NCBI GenBank assembly: GCA_002376845.1
Contig: DFOS01000028.1
Coordinates: 6,512-70,511 of the forward strand
From: Bdellovibrionaceae bacterium UBA3535
Lineage (GTDB): Bacteria; Bdellovibrionota; Bdellovibrionia; Bdellovibrionales; UBA840
Length of the DNA: 64,000 nt
Direction: 5' to 3'
Shown piece after piece: positions 25,295-34,093 of this stretch; the first letter of the stretch is position 1, and every line of letters begins with the position of its first letter. The notes below the pieces were generated by a model, which saw only the letters and a program-made list of their open reading frames with translations, was not told the DNA's origin and ran no database searches. The position numbers were made by a program, and so were the translations under genes.

Positions 25295-27781
25295 TTAATT
25301 AAGGCTTAGCTTTTTCTCATGCAGCCAATTTAATGCATCCATAGGACTCATCTGATTTAGGTCCACATTGGCGAGCTCCTCCACCAGCGGATGCGGAGTA
25401 TCTTCTACGTTTTCAACCAAATCAAGGCTCGCTGAGGAAAATAGATCCATTTGCGTTTGGCTAGGACTTTGTTTTTCTAAGTCTTGCAAAATGCTCTTTG
25501 CCCTATCTACTACCGACTTTGGCATTCCTGCCAAGTCTGCCACATGAACGCCGTAAGATTTGCCGGCTGCGCCTTTTTTGATTTTATAAAGAAAGCGCAA
25601 GCGCCCTTTGGATTCCGCTATGGACATATGATAGTTATGCACATTTTCGTATTTTGCCTGCATCTTGGTTAATTCATGATAATGAGTTGAAAACAAGACA
25701 AAGCCTTGCCGATCTTCCGCAAGCTTTTCCAAGATGGCTTGCGCCAGACTCATTCCATCGTAAGTACTAGTCCCCCTACCCACTTCATCCATGATGATTA
25801 AAGAATTTCGACTTTTGTGGCGAAATATATGTGAGCAATCCCGCATTTCCACCATGAAAGTCGACAAGCCCTCACTGGCATCATCGCTCGCCCCAATCCG
25901 AGTAAAAATACGATCAATGATGGGCATTTTTGCCGTTTTGGCCGGAACGTAGGAGCCCATTTGCGCCAAGATGCTTGCAATGGCAACTTGCCGCATAAAT
26001 GTGGACTTACCAGCCATATTCGGCCCGGTTAACAAATGTATATGACCGCTATTCATATCTATGTCGTTGGCAACAAAAGGATTGGACAATAGTTTCTCCA
26101 CTACCGGGTGGCGCAATCCCTCCAACTGATAGGCATCAGAAAAAATCGGCGGGCTCCATCGATTCTCAACAGCTAAGAGTGCCAATGCAGCAGTAAAGTC
26201 AATCTCGGCCCATTGCTGCGCCAAAGCCAGTATCCATGCCGCATTCTTTAAGACCTTCTCTCTTAATTCTTGAAATACGCCTGTCTCCAACTCAAAGCGC
26301 TTGGCTTTTGCCTTTAAAATTTTCTCTTCCAATTCTTGCAAGCTTGAGAAAGTGTAGCGTTCAGCATTGGTAAGGGTTTGCTTTCTTTGATAGTGTTTTG
26401 GAACTTTAGCTTTGTGGGTATTGGTCACCTCCGCATAGTAACCAAATACATTATTGTGCTTTATCTTCAAAGATGGAATGTCACTTTTTTGCCGTTCCTC
26501 TTCTTGTAGTGTGGCAAGTTGCCCCTCTACTTCTTCGGTTAGCTCGATCCATTCATCTAGGGAGGAGCGGTAGCCCTTTTTGATAAAGTAATCTTTATTA
26601 AGGCTAGTGGGTGCCGTATCCTTAAGAGCTGAGTGGATTTCTTGAACTAAGGAGTCGCAGGCTTTTACCGCATCCACATCATAACGAAAAAAATCCGTCA
26701 TCGCACAAAGCTCCAGTCCTGCCTCCAAAGACAAGGCTAAAGACTGCAGATCACGCGGACTTGAATTGGGATGGGATATCTTACCCAAACGTCTCTCTAC
26801 ATCCCCCAAATGCGATAATTTTTCACGAACGGCTTTTACACCTGGGCTTTGCGATCCCGGATGAAAGTGATCCACCCAAAAGCGCACTTTATTTTGTCGT
26901 AATAAAATTTCTTTTACATCCAAAAGTGGAAATAGCATGGACTTCTTCCACAACCTAGAGCCGGCGGAAGTTTTACAGCGATTCAAGTGTTGGAAAAAAG
27001 AGTTCTTCTTTTCTCCATTGTAACTTTCTAACAACTCCAGATGCTGGATAACAGCGGCGTCAATTTGCAAATGGGCATGCCAGCGCCGTTTTTCTAAGGG
27101 CTGTATGGTAGATAAGATTCCATCCCCTTGCATATTTACCGCGTATTTTTTCAAACGCAAAAATGCTGCGGGCATATCATCTTGCTCTTCCACTAGATCG
27201 AAGGCAGTTACCAATGGTCCGCCTACTTGCTTTTTATTGGCTAAATACTCTTGCTTTTGCGCATCCGATAAAACCAACTCGCTGGGCTGCAATATTCGTA
27301 AAACCTCTGCCACCTGCATTTTTTCACTTCGATCATAATAAAAGGCTTCTCCCGTGCTTGCTTCTAAAAAAGCGATCGTGCTTTCATCGTAGGAACACAA
27401 ATAATTGGCTTTACTAGCATCCAAGGTTTCTGGGTCATAGACCATTCCTGGACTCAAGATTCTTGTTACGCCTCTTTTCACAATGCCTTTTGCTTGTTTT
27501 GGGTCTTCCAATTGGTCACAAATGGCGACTTTAAATCCTTCCGACAAAAGCTTGTTGATTGGCCCAGCAACGGAGTGATGAGGTACGCCGCACATCTTGG
27601 TGTTGTCCTCTGCCTTTCGATTTCTAACGGTTAGGGCAATCCCCAAAATGGGGGCAGCAGTAATGGCGTCCTGATCAAATAGCTCATAAAAATCGCCCAT
27701 TCGAAAAAACAGAATTTTATCGGGATGTAGCGTTTTTTGCTCTTGGTATTGAGCCATTAATGGCGTGAGTTTTTTTACCAT
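25295..27781 (-). CDS. mutS: DNA mismatch repair protein MutS
   Basis: An 828-residue protein with the full MutS domain order. The mismatch-reading Phe-x-Glu is in FFRMGDFYELF (about residues 25-35). Connector, lever and clamp domains follow, then the ATPase with Walker A GPNMAGKST, Walker B LIIMDEVGRGTSTYDG and the FSTHYHEL switch. The C-terminal tail holds the short dimer-contact region. It recognises mispairs and recruits MutL. No mutL is in the window. The gene lies 36 bp after the AsmA-like gene on the same strand. Confidence 0.96.
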   Translation of the reverse strand: MVKKLTPLMAQYQEQKTLHPDKILFFRMGDFYELFDQDAITAAPILGIALTVRNRKAEDNTKMCGVPHHSVAGPINKLLSEGFKVAICDQLEDPKQAKGIVKRGVTRILSPGMVYDPETLDASKANYLCSYDESTIAFLEASTGEAFYYDRSEKMQVAEVLRILQPSELVLSDAQKQEYLANKKQVGGPLVTAFDLVEEQDDMPAAFLRLKKYAVNMQGDGILSTIQPLEKRRWHAHLQIDAAVIQHLELLESYNGEKKNSFFQHLNRCKTSAGSRLWKKSMLFPLLDVKEILLRQNKVRFWVDHFHPGSQSPGVKAVREKLSHLGDVERRLGKISHPNSSPRDLQSLALSLEAGLELCAMTDFFRYDVDAVKACDSLVQEIHSALKDTAPTSLNKDYFIKKGYRSSLDEWIELTEEVEGQLATLQEEERQKSDIPSLKIKHNNVFGYYAEVTNTHKAKVPKHYQRKQTLTNAERYTFSSLQELEEKILKAKAKRFELETGVFQELREKVLKNAAWILALAQQWAEIDFTAALALLAVENRWSPPIFSDAYQLEGLRHPVVEKLLSNPFVANDIDMNSGHIHLLTGPNMAGKSTFMRQVAIASILAQMGSYVPAKTAKMPIIDRIFTRIGASDDASEGLSTFMVEMRDCSHIFRHKSRNSLIIMDEVGRGTSTYDGMSLAQAILEKLAEDRQGFVLFSTHYHELTKMQAKYENVHNYHMSIAESKGRLRFLYKIKKGAAGKSYGVHVADLAGMPKSVVDRAKSILQDLEKQSPSQTQMDLFSSASLDLVENVEDTPHPLVEELANVDLNQMSPMDALNWLHEKKLSLN

Positions 27782-27817
27782 AAAATAGTGGTAGGAGAAG
27801 GCATCTGGAATGTCAAT

Positions 27818-29632
27818 TTATAGTGGCAGCACATCTTCTTGAAAAACCAATTTTTGTTGCTGCAATTCAGGAATGGACTTGATGATATGCCAATCACTTA
27901 TGCTTTCGTTTTTGAGCTGCAATTTCAATCGTGGTTGATTTAATTGCAGGTGCCATTCTGCCTGCCACCTATCATTTTTATAAAGGGCCTGGCGCTCTGC
28001 CGTATAAATCGACTTGGTTTGGGCAATCCCTGTATGCACGGAAGCCAATGCATTTAAAAAACTATTATCGTCCGTAAAAACTAAGTTCTGAAACAACCAA
28101 TCTTTTTGTATTATATCCAAATCCCGGCGAAACTTATAGCTAGCTTTTGCCACCTTGTATTCATCGGCACTCACATCCTGCCAAAGAAGCTCTATACTAT
28201 GCATAGAAGGTGTTAGCCTTGTATTTAGCCCGATGCCAGCAGAATCATTAAACAAAGGCATGGCAGCGTTCGGCATTTGTGCCAATTCATGATTTAAAAT
28301 GGCGGCTGTGTCTTTTGACCACTCCAAACGAACCTCGCCTTGTATGGGAGATTCTTGGTAGAAGGCGCTAGTCATGGTTTCTTTGGCCTCTAGCTGTCTT
28401 ATGGCACCTTTGGAATTGGCTTTCGTGAAGTAGAGTAACAAATCCTCTTCTAGAGGTAGGATGAAACGCAAATTCTTCCACACCCCTTGCCATTCTATAT
28501 TGTCGAAAGTCTGAACTTGAATATTACCTGCCCACTGCCCCTCATACGGCAAATAGGATTGCCAAAGATCAGGATAAATTCGTTTGAAGGTTTTCAAGTT
28601 TGCTTTTTCTACATGTATGGTAAATGGCTGCATCAAGTAACGATTCTTTAAATGAAAAGTAAAAGGCTTGGCACTTGCTTTGACCTCCTCACCATAAACA
28701 TCCAAGCGATCCACCTGTAAGGGGATGTTTTTGGCAAAAAAATCATCCCAATGACTTATGGTATAAAACTTTAAATTCATCCAGTGCGAGGGCATCTTGT
28801 CTGTAAATTCCTTGCGTCCAAGGCTTTGCATCACGTATTGCAAGGGAAAATCTTTAAACTCTAAGGAGGTTTTAAAATTCTCCTCACCCAGAGGCTCAAT
28901 ATAAAGATACAAATTGGCTTCTCGAATACGTGCTTGTAGATTGATATTCTGGAAACGATCAAAGGAGCCTCGCAAATTAAATTGCGGCAGAAAACCAAGA
29001 TTGGAAGCAGACGAAAACTTTAAACTAGAACGAAAATCAAAGTTCTCACCATTTTTTTTAATTTCCAATTCATTAAAAACATAATATCTACCTGGATTTT
29101 TCTCCGTAGAAAACTTCAACCTATGCACATAAAAATTAGGGAGATCCTTTACATAATCCACACTAGCTGTGAATTTTTTAGGTTTTTCACTCTCTTTTGC
29201 CAAAGAAGGTAAAACTTTTTTCTCTTGTTGGCTCAAGTTTTCACATTTTTTATTGCGCAGGATTTGAAATTCCAAATCCTCACTTTCGATTTGCTCTACT
29301 TTAATTTTTTTCTGCAAAAGGCTCAGGATATCAAGCGAAACAAAAAGATCGGGGCTTTTTAAAGAAATCTGATTGCAATTCTTAATGTACGCAAGATCCA
29401 CTCCCGTCCACTGCACAGTTGGGTGAAACCAATAGTTATGAAAGAAATGAAAAGTCACATCTTGCAATTCAAAACTTTTTAAATCCACCTCGTTTTCTAA
29501 CTTATTTTGCAAAAATGAACGCAGTTGTTTAGGCGATAGAACCGCATAGACGGACTTATAGAAGGTGATCGAAAAAATTGCGATCACAAAAAGTAGAAAA
29601 AAATAAAATGCAGAGTTTTTTGATTTTTTCAA
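27818..29632 (-). CDS. AsmA-like large periplasmic protein (tentative)
   Basis: A 604-residue protein with one N-terminal membrane anchor (AFYFFLLFVIAIFSITFYKSVYAV, about residues 8-31). A long domain predicted to be beta-rich follows, with alternating polar/hydrophobic strands. The start of the mature part (LRSFLQNKLENEVDLKSFELQDVTF) resembles AsmA/DUF748 proteins, which have a repeating-groove fold linked to phospholipid transport between the membranes. Overall family assignment is inference from the layout. It is divergent from the cobalamin adenosyltransferase gene. Confidence 0.5.
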   Translation of the reverse strand: MKKSKNSAFYFFLLFVIAIFSITFYKSVYAVLSPKQLRSFLQNKLENEVDLKSFELQDVTFHFFHNYWFHPTVQWTGVDLAYIKNCNQISLKSPDLFVSLDILSLLQKKIKVEQIESEDLEFQILRNKKCENLSQQEKKVLPSLAKESEKPKKFTASVDYVKDLPNFYVHRLKFSTEKNPGRYYVFNELEIKKNGENFDFRSSLKFSSASNLGFLPQFNLRGSFDRFQNINLQARIREANLYLYIEPLGEENFKTSLEFKDFPLQYVMQSLGRKEFTDKMPSHWMNLKFYTISHWDDFFAKNIPLQVDRLDVYGEEVKASAKPFTFHLKNRYLMQPFTIHVEKANLKTFKRIYPDLWQSYLPYEGQWAGNIQVQTFDNIEWQGVWKNLRFILPLEEDLLLYFTKANSKGAIRQLEAKETMTSAFYQESPIQGEVRLEWSKDTAAILNHELAQMPNAAMPLFNDSAGIGLNTRLTPSMHSIELLWQDVSADEYKVAKASYKFRRDLDIIQKDWLFQNLVFTDDNSFLNALASVHTGIAQTKSIYTAERQALYKNDRWQAEWHLQLNQPRLKLQLKNESISDWHIIKSIPELQQQKLVFQEDVLPL

Positions 29633-29697
29633 GTCATCACACCTTAGGTTGAGAATAAATAATTTGACTTAAATATACAAGATCGTAAAACAAGAGC

Positions 29698-30255
29698 ATG
29701 AAGATCTACACGAAAAGCGGTGATACGGGAACCACTTCTCTCTGGAGTGGCAAACGCCTATCTAAAGCGCACCCAAGGATTGAGGCCTACGGCAGTGTGG
29801 ACGAGCTAAACTCCTGCTTAGGACTAGTACTAAGTCATAGTCCTTCAGAAGAATCCGCAGCAGAAATTTTTGAAGTACAAAATCACTTATTTTTAATCGG
29901 CTCCTTTTTATCTTGTGATCAAGAGGATTTGGCCGCCTCCTTGACCCCCATTGATGAATCCATGTGTGAGGGGCTAGAAAAGTCCATTGACCGCATGCAA
30001 GCGGAGCTGGATGACTTAAAGAACTTCATTCTGCCAGGCGGCACTAAGGGAGCAAGTTTTGCGCATTTGGCTCGCTGTGTCTGCCGAAGAGCGGAACGCC
30101 ACGTGGTTCATTGCGAAGATTTTATTCTCTACAAACAAGAAATCACCCAATATCTAAATCGACTCAGTGATTATCTCTTCGTGCTTTCTCGGTATTTAAA
30201 TAAGCTTGAAGGCAAAAAAGACATTTTATGGGATTCCAGTTTATTTAAAAAATAA
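29698..30255 (+). CDS. PduO-type corrinoid adenosyltransferase
   Basis: A 185-residue protein of the PduO/MMAB family, which transfers adenosyl from ATP to cob(I)alamin. The N-terminal ATP-binding part is MKIYTKSGDTGTTSLWSG, and the C-terminal signature is ARCVCRRAERHVV with the Arg/Arg/Glu residues of the active site, then YLNRLSDYLFVLSRYLN. Length is standard. Its presence implies use of adenosylcobalamin, but no B12-dependent enzyme lies in the window. The 3' end overlaps convergent greA by 15 bp. Confidence 0.93.
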   Translation: MKIYTKSGDTGTTSLWSGKRLSKAHPRIEAYGSVDELNSCLGLVLSHSPSEESAAEIFEVQNHLFLIGSFLSCDQEDLAASLTPIDESMCEGLEKSIDRMQAELDDLKNFILPGGTKGASFAHLARCVCRRAERHVVHCEDFILYKQEITQYLNRLSDYLFVLSRYLNKLEGKKDILWDSSLFKK

Positions 30256-30717
30256 ATCAGAAATTTCGTACTCTTTTTCTCCCGACGGAGTGGTCACCAC
30301 CACCTCATCGCCCACTTTTTTGCCGATCAAAGCCCTTGCGAGCGGAGAAACGATGGAGATTTTACCAGCGGCTACATCAGCTTCACTAACCCCCACGATT
30401 TGGTAACTTACTTCTTTTTCTGTTTCCAAATCACTAAGTAGTACATGTGCCCCAAAAACAACACGATCTCCTGAAAGCTTGGAGGTGTCTACCACTTGAG
30501 CTCCAGCCAATTGCGCATTAATTTCACCAATTCTGGCCTCAATCCAAGCCTGTCGCTCCTTGGCTGCATCATAATCGGCATTTTCACTCAAATCGCCGTT
30601 AGAGCGAGCTTCTTCAATTGCCTTTACAACATTGGGCCGCTCTACCTGCATCAGCTGCTTCAATTCTTCCTCTAATTTTTTCTTACCTTGCAAGGTAATA
30701 GGTAGTGTATCCGACAT
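30241..30717 (-). CDS. greA: Transcription elongation factor GreA
   Basis: A 158-residue Gre factor, exactly the usual GreA length when the ATG at 30717 is used; GGAGGG lies five bases upstream. The coiled-coil tip reads ARSNGDLSENADYDAAKERQ, the acidic residues that stabilise Mg2+ in the polymerase active site. The C-terminal FKBP-like domain ends in EKEYEISDLFFK. It reactivates backtracked RNA polymerase. It converges on and overlaps the adenosyltransferase gene. Confidence 0.95.
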   Translation of the reverse strand: MSDTLPITLQGKKKLEEELKQLMQVERPNVVKAIEEARSNGDLSENADYDAAKERQAWIEARIGEINAQLAGAQVVDTSKLSGDRVVFGAHVLLSDLETEKEVSYQIVGVSEADVAAGKISIVSPLARALIGKKVGDEVVVTTPSGEKEYEISDLFFK

Positions 30718-30816
30718 CTGCCCTCCAATAAAGCAAAGGCTTATACCTAAAATCTTTGACCTACGCAATACAAAGAGCGAAACTATCGTAAAATTGACGA
30801 TTTGGAGCGGCCCGGC

Positions 30817-32175
30817 ATGCGTCTAAACACCAGTAATATTGCCATCATCAAACGACTTTTAACGGGAAAGAGTTCGCGCCCCTTAAAATCCATCCTACGC
30901 AAGTGTGAGCCAGCAGACATCGCCACCCTATTTAGTTTCTATCCGCTGCGCGAAAACATGCATCTTATTCAGGCACTATTGAGCACGGGCCAAGCCGCAG
31001 AAGTGCTGGAGGAAGTACCTGAGCCGCAACTAAAAAGCCTTCTTGAGGCGCTGGATGAGGACGCAACTCGCAAACTCTTTAGTGATTATGCGGAAGACGA
31101 TTGTGCCTTCTTTTTAAGTCTTTTAAACGAAGACAAACAAGAGACCATTTTAGATTTGCTGAGTCCACGCCGAGCGCAAAGATTGAAACAAATCCTGAGC
31201 TACCCAGAAGATACGGCGGGCAGAATTATGAACACCGAAGTCTTTTCCATTCCGGCAAATCTTAACGCAGAAGAGGGAATTGAGTATTTGCGGCAAAAGC
31301 CAAAGGATGCTCCTTTCTACTACGCCTATCTTACCGACGATGAAGCTCGCTTGGTGGGTGTTGTTTCTCTAAGGGAAATGGCCACCGCTGCGGCCAATAC
31401 ACCACTCATGGACTTGGCAAAAAAAGACATTGTTGCAACCAGCCTAGAGTCCACAACGGAAGAGGTTTCCATTCTTGTAGAACGATACAACTTTTTGGCA
31501 ATCCCCGTAGTCAATGAAGACAAAAAAGTTATGGGAATTGTAGAAATCGATGATGTGATCGACATCATTCAAGAGCAAGCCACAGCCGATATTTATGCCA
31601 GTGCCGGCTTGCAAGAAGATGACCGTGTTTATTCGCCCATATTATTTAGTATCAAACATCGCTTTCCCTGGATGCTACTGAATTTAGGATTGGCGGCTTG
31701 GGTATCTCGCGTCGTCAGTTTGTTTGAGGGAACCATGCAGGAGCTTATCATTCTCGCTACCTTAAACAATATTGTGGCAGGAATGGGTGGCAATACCGCC
31801 ATCCAAACTCTAACGGTGGTAACACGAGGTATAGCGTTAGAGGACTTTTCTTATATATCTCGGTGGCGAGTCATTCTAAAGGAAGTCATGGTGGGCTCTT
31901 TTAATGGCTTTGTCATTGGCATAGTGGCCGCGGTTTTAGTCTACTATTGGAAAGACAATTTAATGGTCTCCATCGTCATCTGGATCGCTCTTGTCATTAA
32001 TTCTATGGTCGCCTCATTGCTTGGCGCCAGCATTCCTATGCTACTGAAACGCTTGGGCAAAGACCCCGCAGCCGGCAGCGGGGTCCTAGTAACAACTCTA
32101 ACCGATGCCGCTGGTTTTTTTGCCTTTTTGGGCATTGCCAGCTTAGGAATGGTTTACTTTAAAGACTATCTATGA
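30817..32175 (+). CDS. mgtE: Magnesium transporter MgtE
   Basis: A 452-residue protein: N-terminal superhelical MgtE_N domain (about residues 10-120), a pair of CBS domains (about 125-245) and five membrane helices. The pore signatures are present: NNIVAGMGGNTAIQTL and a late GKDPAAGSGVLVTTLTDAAG with the Asp that lines the Mg2+ pore. The CBS domains sense cytoplasmic Mg2+. ATG 30817 is used, with GGAG about ten bases upstream. The BFD-like gene overlaps its stop by 4 bp. Confidence 0.95.
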   Translation: MRLNTSNIAIIKRLLTGKSSRPLKSILRKCEPADIATLFSFYPLRENMHLIQALLSTGQAAEVLEEVPEPQLKSLLEALDEDATRKLFSDYAEDDCAFFLSLLNEDKQETILDLLSPRRAQRLKQILSYPEDTAGRIMNTEVFSIPANLNAEEGIEYLRQKPKDAPFYYAYLTDDEARLVGVVSLREMATAAANTPLMDLAKKDIVATSLESTTEEVSILVERYNFLAIPVVNEDKKVMGIVEIDDVIDIIQEQATADIYASAGLQEDDRVYSPILFSIKHRFPWMLLNLGLAAWVSRVVSLFEGTMQELIILATLNNIVAGMGGNTAIQTLTVVTRGIALEDFSYISRWRVILKEVMVGSFNGFVIGIVAAVLVYYWKDNLMVSIVIWIALVINSMVASLLGASIPMLLKRLGKDPAAGSGVLVTTLTDAAGFFAFLGIASLGMVYFKDYL

Positions 32176-32375
32176 AGAAAGAAAAAAAGCCTACACAGAA
32201 TCCCATTATCTGCCTTTGCAATCAAATCCGAAGGGATACCATCATGCAAGCCATTCGAGACGGAGTTAAAAATACAGATGAGCTTTATGATCTTACCGGC
32301 GCTGGTGTTGGCCCTTGCGGCGGCTCCTGCCGCACAACTACGAAAAAATGGATTGAAGACTATAAAAAGAAATAG
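32172..32375 (+). CDS. BFD-like [2Fe-2S]-binding protein
   Basis: A 67-residue protein with a single Bfd-type helix bundle. Four cysteines are spaced as C-x-C (IICLCNQI, about residues 13-15) and C-x3-C (GPCGGSCR, about 51-55), consistent with one [2Fe-2S] cluster. Known family members are bacterioferritin-associated ferredoxins, NirB-type and NifU middle domains. The spacing C-x3-C differs from the more usual C-x2-C. It is coupled to mgtE by an ATGA-type overlap and runs tail to tail with another BFD-domain gene two bases away. Confidence 0.75.
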   Translation: MKKEKKPTQNPIICLCNQIRRDTIMQAIRDGVKNTDELYDLTGAGVGPCGGSCRTTTKKWIEDYKKK

Positions 32376-32376
32376 A

Positions 32377-32775
32377 TCACTTCAGCCGGTAATCAATGAT
32401 GGCTTGAACATCGGGACCACAATTACCACAAGTAATACCGGCCGAGCAAAAGCGCCCCACCTCTTGAGCTGTGTGCAAGCCTCCTATGATGGCTTCATCC
32501 ACCACTTTGGCGGGGATCATTCGGCAATGGCATAGCTCTTCTTCTGTATAGGGAAATTGCCAATTGTCAGTGGCCTTAAGTAGCGCCTCTTTGATCAGAA
32601 TGTCCTGATGTTCATGGCCCAGACCTTGAATTACCTGATCCACTTGATGATATGGCACTTTTCCTATTCGGCTTACGGCCTCTTCCAATGGATGACAGCC
32701 ACTGGCCGATAGGGATATACCCTGCTCGTCCTTTTCAATGTCAATAAAATCCACCTGGCGCCAAGTCACTCTCAT
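32377..32775 (-). CDS. BFD-domain [2Fe-2S] protein with an N-terminal extension
   Basis: A 132-residue protein. The last 55 residues are a BFD-like domain with C-x-C (ELCHCRMIP, about residues 82-84) and C-x2-C (ITCGNCGPD, about 116-119), plus a nearby extra Cys. The first 75 residues are an unrecognised domain with a Cys-His pair (ASGCHPLEEA). Its start overlaps the receiver gene by 4 bp, and that overlaps the DUF3445 gene by 4 bp, so the three proteins are likely made together. An electron-carrier role for the heme protein upstream is inference. Confidence 0.7.
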   Translation of the reverse strand: MRVTWRQVDFIDIEKDEQGISLSASGCHPLEEAVSRIGKVPYHQVDQVIQGLGHEHQDILIKEALLKATDNWQFPYTEEELCHCRMIPAKVVDEAIIGGLHTAQEVGRFCSAGITCGNCGPDVQAIIDYRLK

Positions 32776-33119
32776 ATAGAATTCATTATGCCGAGCAAGT
32801 CATCAATGTCAATTGGCTTCATAATAAAGCCCTTCGCCCCCTTGGCCTTTAAATCATTAATATCTATTTGTAGGGAACCAGATATAAAAATCACTGGTAT
32901 TTGCAGGTTTTTTGATTTTAAGTAATTCAATATTTCCAGACCATCCGCATCCGGCATTTTCATATCTGATAGAATTAAATCCACCGCGGCGTTTGCATGC
33001 AATTTTTCTTTCGCCTCTTGGATCGAGTTTGCCGACACAACAATATGTCCCAAGTCACTTAACTCCATTTCTAATATTTCAATGATCTGCGGTTCATCAT
33101 CTATAATGAGTATCTTCAT
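32772..33119 (-). CDS. Single-domain CheY-like response regulator
   Basis: A 115-residue receiver with all catalytic residues: IIDDEP (acid pair), phospho-acceptor Asp in LILSDMKMPDADG (about residue 52), Ser in IFISGS and Lys in IMKPID. There is no output domain. It is sandwiched, with 4-bp ATGA overlaps at both ends, between a heme-dependent demethylase-like gene and a [2Fe-2S] gene. A cognate kinase is not present nearby. Confidence 0.9.
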   Translation of the reverse strand: MKILIIDDEPQIIEILEMELSDLGHIVVSANSIQEAKEKLHANAAVDLILSDMKMPDADGLEILNYLKSKNLQIPVIFISGSLQIDINDLKAKGAKGFIMKPIDIDDLLGIMNSI

Positions 33120-33976
33120 ATATTCTGCAAGCCTTTCAATAGAGGTTCGACAAATGTTGACATCCCCTTATAATCGCGATTTTCAGTAGGCATACTTTTT
33201 ATTTGCTCACGCAAAGAGCGTAAAACAGACTTTGGCAGGGACGCCAGGTTTTGAATATGGGTTCGGATCGTAAAAACCACTTGTTGGCTCTTTGGAAGAC
33301 GTACCAACGTTTGCCTTTCAAGGCGCAAGAAAACTTTTTCCAACAAGATTTCTTCGAGATGCTCTGGCTTCTTTTTATCTGGAAAGGGACAAAAATATTC
33401 GTCCGAATCATGCATGGTCCAATTCCATCTTTCTACAGGCTTATTCACTGGGATAGAATCGATGTACTTTGTCACCAAGCCTTCCAGTTTGCTTGCAAAA
33501 TTGGGGACCGGCTGATGGATCTGTGCCATGTTTTTGCCGATTTTATCGCGCAGGTTCCAGCGCGAAGGAAAACAAACGAGTCCCCCAAGCAGGGTGCTAG
33601 AGGGCCCGTCCAAAAAACAAAGATCTTCTTGCACGATTTCAGCAAACTGCCTAAGCGCAGAAAGTGCCTCCTGCTTTTTAGAAAAAAGCTTGCCATCCGC
33701 CATGCGCTTCAAAGCATTTTGACTTTTGCAATAATGTTGACCGTGGTATTGAAGCAAATTATCAAAAAGCAGATCTTGCAGCTCCAAGACAGAATTTTGC
33801 ATGGCAGGCTCATAATACAAAACCAGCTCCGATTCGCTAGCCAAAATGTCTTTTTTTTGCCCCGAATCCGCACAAAGTCGATCATCCAAAAGGAACCATT
33901 CCGAGCTCCCAATGGGCTGAATTCCCATTTTCATCTGGTATTGGTTCGTGGTAAAAAGCGGGCATTTTTCCAACAT
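33116..33976 (-). CDS. DUF3445 / heme-dependent oxidative N-demethylase-like protein
   Basis: A 286-residue protein matching the DUF3445 family, whose characterised member is the heme-binding alpha subunit of dimethylamine-type oxidative N-demethylase. The conserved core is visible: GGLVCFPSRWNLRDKIG, IHQPVPNFASKLE, RWNWTMHDSDEYFCP and, near the C-terminus, LRLERQTLVRLPKSQ followed by VVFTIRTHIQ. Known chemistry: O2-dependent removal of a methyl group using heme. Here the gene is the first of a unit with a receiver protein and a BFD-type [2Fe-2S] protein. Whether it binds amines or another substrate is not evident. Confidence 0.75.
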   Translation of the reverse strand: MLEKCPLFTTNQYQMKMGIQPIGSSEWFLLDDRLCADSGQKKDILASESELVLYYEPAMQNSVLELQDLLFDNLLQYHGQHYCKSQNALKRMADGKLFSKKQEALSALRQFAEIVQEDLCFLDGPSSTLLGGLVCFPSRWNLRDKIGKNMAQIHQPVPNFASKLEGLVTKYIDSIPVNKPVERWNWTMHDSDEYFCPFPDKKKPEHLEEILLEKVFLRLERQTLVRLPKSQQVVFTIRTHIQNLASLPKSVLRSLREQIKSMPTENRDYKGMSTFVEPLLKGLQNI

Positions 33977-34093
33977 GAAGAGTATTTATAGGCCCAATCC
34001 CCTAGCTTGTCGAATATCTTTACACTCCATAGAATTATTGGAATACTCCACTCGTCATTTTCATTTTAGCAAGTCCTAGTATAGAATGATTTC

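Noticed and set aside
32278..32535. Plus-strand frame spanning the two BFD genes
   Set aside because: It lies in a different frame over two genes with intact cysteine motifs and codes for low-complexity sequence.
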